Part shown: positions 4,959 to 6,429 of the stretch, piece by piece
How the letters are laid out: every line of letters starts with the position of its first letter
How positions within the stretch are numbered: the stretch's first letter is position 1
From: Candidatus Zhuqueibacterota bacterium 4484_87
Lineage (GTDB): Bacteria; Zhuqueibacterota; Zhuqueibacteria; Thermofontimicrobiales; Thermofontimicrobiaceae
Length of the DNA stretch: 6,429 nt
Direction: 5' to 3'
Assembly: GCA_002085355.1 (NCBI GenBank)
Contig: NATN01000164.1
Location: 1 to 6,429 of the forward strand
Position numbers and translations under genes: made by a program
Notes under the pieces: generated by a model
The model's input: only the letters and a program-made list of their open reading frames with translations
The model's database searches: none
What the model was told of the DNA's origin: nothing

Positions 4959-6429
4959 TTAATAAATCCTTTCCACAAATTCTATTTTTAAATTCAAAGA
5001 TTGATGACTTTCGTGAGAAACAAATCTGACATTTGCTCCCGGCGGTTTTTGAATGCGAACGATCAAATTATCTTTTTCAACTTCCCAGGAAACAGCTAAA
5101 ATTCCCTTTGGTGTGGTAATCGCTCCTTTGGCGTATTTCAATTTGCCAATATCCGGGCTTACGATGAATTCCTCTCCTCCAGGACGCACCTGTCTGATTC
5201 CCAAAATTATCCGTGGCAAAAAATAGAGCGGCGCTGAAGACCAGGCGTGCGCATGGCTGCGAGTTGGGAATCCCGCCGGATGAAATTCGCTGGACGGAAA
5301 AACTTCCCACACCGTTGTCGCGCCGCTGTCGATCATGGGAACGTAGCTTTCATAAATCGACTGAATTATTCGCTCTGAAAAGCCTATCTTTTCCAGCGTT
5401 TCATAAAAATACATCATGGCGAACGGAGAACCGACTTTCGCCATTTCTTTTTTCGGATGAAGCACATTGGCGATGGCCGCCTCGCGATTTTTTTCTTCGA
5501 CAATGTCGTAGAGCAGAGACAAAAAACTCGTGTGCTGCGATGTCGACTCGCTCACTTCACCATCCTCGTGAATGCTATCCGGAAAAGACTGTTTTTCTTC
5601 ATCCCAAAATTCATTGATGGCACGACGCAGCCGATCTCTTAAATTTTCCAGCAAAACAAGTCTGTCTTCATCTTGCAAAACCTGTGCACAGCGAATTGCC
5701 GCATTGATGGCGCCAACGAGTAACATGCTGTTGTGCAAAACCGTCTCATGCTGATCGTCAATTCCGGACCAGTCAAACATGTTCCACCACGGCGCACTGA
5801 AAAGCCCGTGTTCATCGAGATATTTTTCCGCGCCTTCAATATTTTTAATCACATCATTCCAAACTGATTTCAAAAATTCAACATCCCCGCTGTAGTCAAA
5901 ATAATCCCAAACAGAAATTCCCCACAGAAAACCCCACGCCGGCAACAGACATTCCCATGCTGAAGGAACCTGCGCACCCACAATGGGAAATCTTTCCAGC
6001 GATTGCGCCGCCAGCCGAATGCACCGTTTCCCGATATCGCGCGCGTCAAAAGTCCAATAGCCAAAAACCGCCTCATTGCGCGCATCGCCGACCCACAGGG
6101 TTTGTTCGTAAAGCGGACAGTCCGTAAAAGTATCTTCCATGCACAATTTGAGTGTTCGCTCGGAAATTTCCCAGATTCTATTCAACCGCCAATCGCTGCA
6201 ACGAAACCAGGCTTTACTTTCTACCGGATAAGTTGATTCAATGAGTTGAAATTTTCTGATCTTGACAGGCTCTGAAAAATTTCTGATTGTAAAAAACAAA
6301 TATCTCCCCGAACGCCTCTTGACGGAAATGAAACGATTTAACCCGTTCTTACAAATGTAGCGCATCCCATTCCGATAAATTGCGTCCCAGGCAGGATCTG
6401 CCGTGTGCTGAACAACTCTCTCCGGAGTA
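4959..6429 (-). CDS. GH78-type alpha-L-rhamnosidase, N-terminus cut by window edge
   Basis: The frame is open to the right edge, showing 489 residues and the stop. The Met at 6365 is internal: the 21 upstream codons (TPERVVQHTAD...) are open and the beta-sandwich motif spans them. Numbering from that Met, residues about 1-50 end a beta-sandwich domain (RYLFFTIRN, then YPVES). About 51-390 form the (alpha/alpha)6 barrel, and 391-468 the C-terminal beta-sandwich (VSPDIG, TTPKGILAVSW). The GH78 acid motif is DCPLYE (82-87) followed by WVGDAR (91-96). D82, E87 and D94 have the same spacing as D567, E572 and D579 of Bacillus RhaB, from memory. TTVWE (350-354) gives the likely general base E354, and SHAHAW (370-375) the conserved His. 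The enzyme releases terminal L-rhamnose from oligosaccharides with inversion. Location is unknown because the N-terminus is missing. It probably heads, or lies inside, an operon with the propeller lipoprotein. Confidence 0.92.
   Translation of the reverse strand, partial: TPERVVQHTADPAWDAIYRNGMRYICKNGLNRFISVKRRSGRYLFFTIRNFSEPVKIRKFQLIESTYPVESKAWFRCSDWRLNRIWEISERTLKLCMEDTFTDCPLYEQTLWVGDARNEAVFGYWTFDARDIGKRCIRLAAQSLERFPIVGAQVPSAWECLLPAWGFLWGISVWDYFDYSGDVEFLKSVWNDVIKNIEGAEKYLDEHGLFSAPWWNMFDWSGIDDQHETVLHNSMLLVGAINAAIRCAQVLQDEDRLVLLENLRDRLRRAINEFWDEEKQSFPDSIHEDGEVSESTSQHTSFLSLLYDIVEEKNREAAIANVLHPKKEMAKVGSPFAMMYFYETLEKIGFSERIIQSIYESYVPMIDSGATTVWEVFPSSEFHPAGFPTRSHAHAWSSAPLYFLPRIILGIRQVRPGGEEFIVSPDIGKLKYAKGAITTPKGILAVSWEVEKDNLIVRIQKPPGANVRFVSHESHQSLNLKIEFVERIY
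4967..4972 (-). promoter_or_regulatory. Shine-Dalgarno site of the propeller gene inside the rhamnosidase 3' end
   Basis: AAAGGA on the minus strand lies eight bases before the ATG at 4958, within the last codons of the rhamnosidase gene. The rhamnosidase TAA (4961-4959) and the ATG are directly adjacent, which suggests coupled translation in one operon. Confidence 0.7.

Noticed and set aside
6363..6365. ATG taken as the start of the rhamnosidase
   Set aside because: The frame stays open to the window edge, and the residues upstream continue the domain. GH78 proteins are far longer than 468 residues, so this Met is internal.

Overview
The window holds four genes, all read from the minus strand, and no convincing gene on the plus strand. 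In transcription order they are: the C-terminal part of a GH78-type alpha-L-rhamnosidase (cut by the right edge), a BNR/Asp-box beta-propeller lipoprotein, a double-domain amidohydrolase-2 protein, and an exported heparinase II/III-like polysaccharide lyase (cut by the left edge). No tRNA, rRNA, CRISPR array or insertion sequence was seen.

Layout: 6429-4959 rhamnosidase; 4958-3672 propeller lipoprotein, whose ATG directly abuts the rhamnosidase stop; 3671-3425 a non-coding gap with degenerate short repeats and an inverted pair of about 45-nt elements; 3424-1814 tandem amidohydrolase; 1813-1649 a second gap with a 13-bp perfect hairpin and a separate 12-bp perfect inverted repeat; 1648-1 heparinase II/III-like lyase. 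The two gaps may split the cluster into two or three transcripts.

The content reads as part of a polysaccharide-degradation locus for a rhamnose- and uronic-acid-containing glycan (ulvan or a rhamnogalacturonan are candidates; this is inference). The lyase and propeller carry export signals. The rhamnosidase would remove terminal L-rhamnose. The amidohydrolase lacks a signal peptide and probably works in the cytoplasm, possibly on a sugar lactone or acid. No SusC/SusD pair, transporter or regulator lies in the window.

Organism: a Gram-negative-like bacterium with moderately AT-rich DNA. Clear Shine-Dalgarno sequences lie at good spacing before all three visible starts, which is unlike typical Bacteroidetes. 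Together with the lipoprotein, the carbohydrate-active enzymes and the intergenic repeat style, this suggests an uncultured lineage of the wider FCB/KSB1/Calditrichota kind. That placement is a guess; the sequence has no marker gene.

The most unusual points are the amidohydrolase, in which a metal-site-less first half is fused to an intact second half; the propeller with a His pair spaced like that of ulvan lyases; and the phased repeat elements between the operon blocks.
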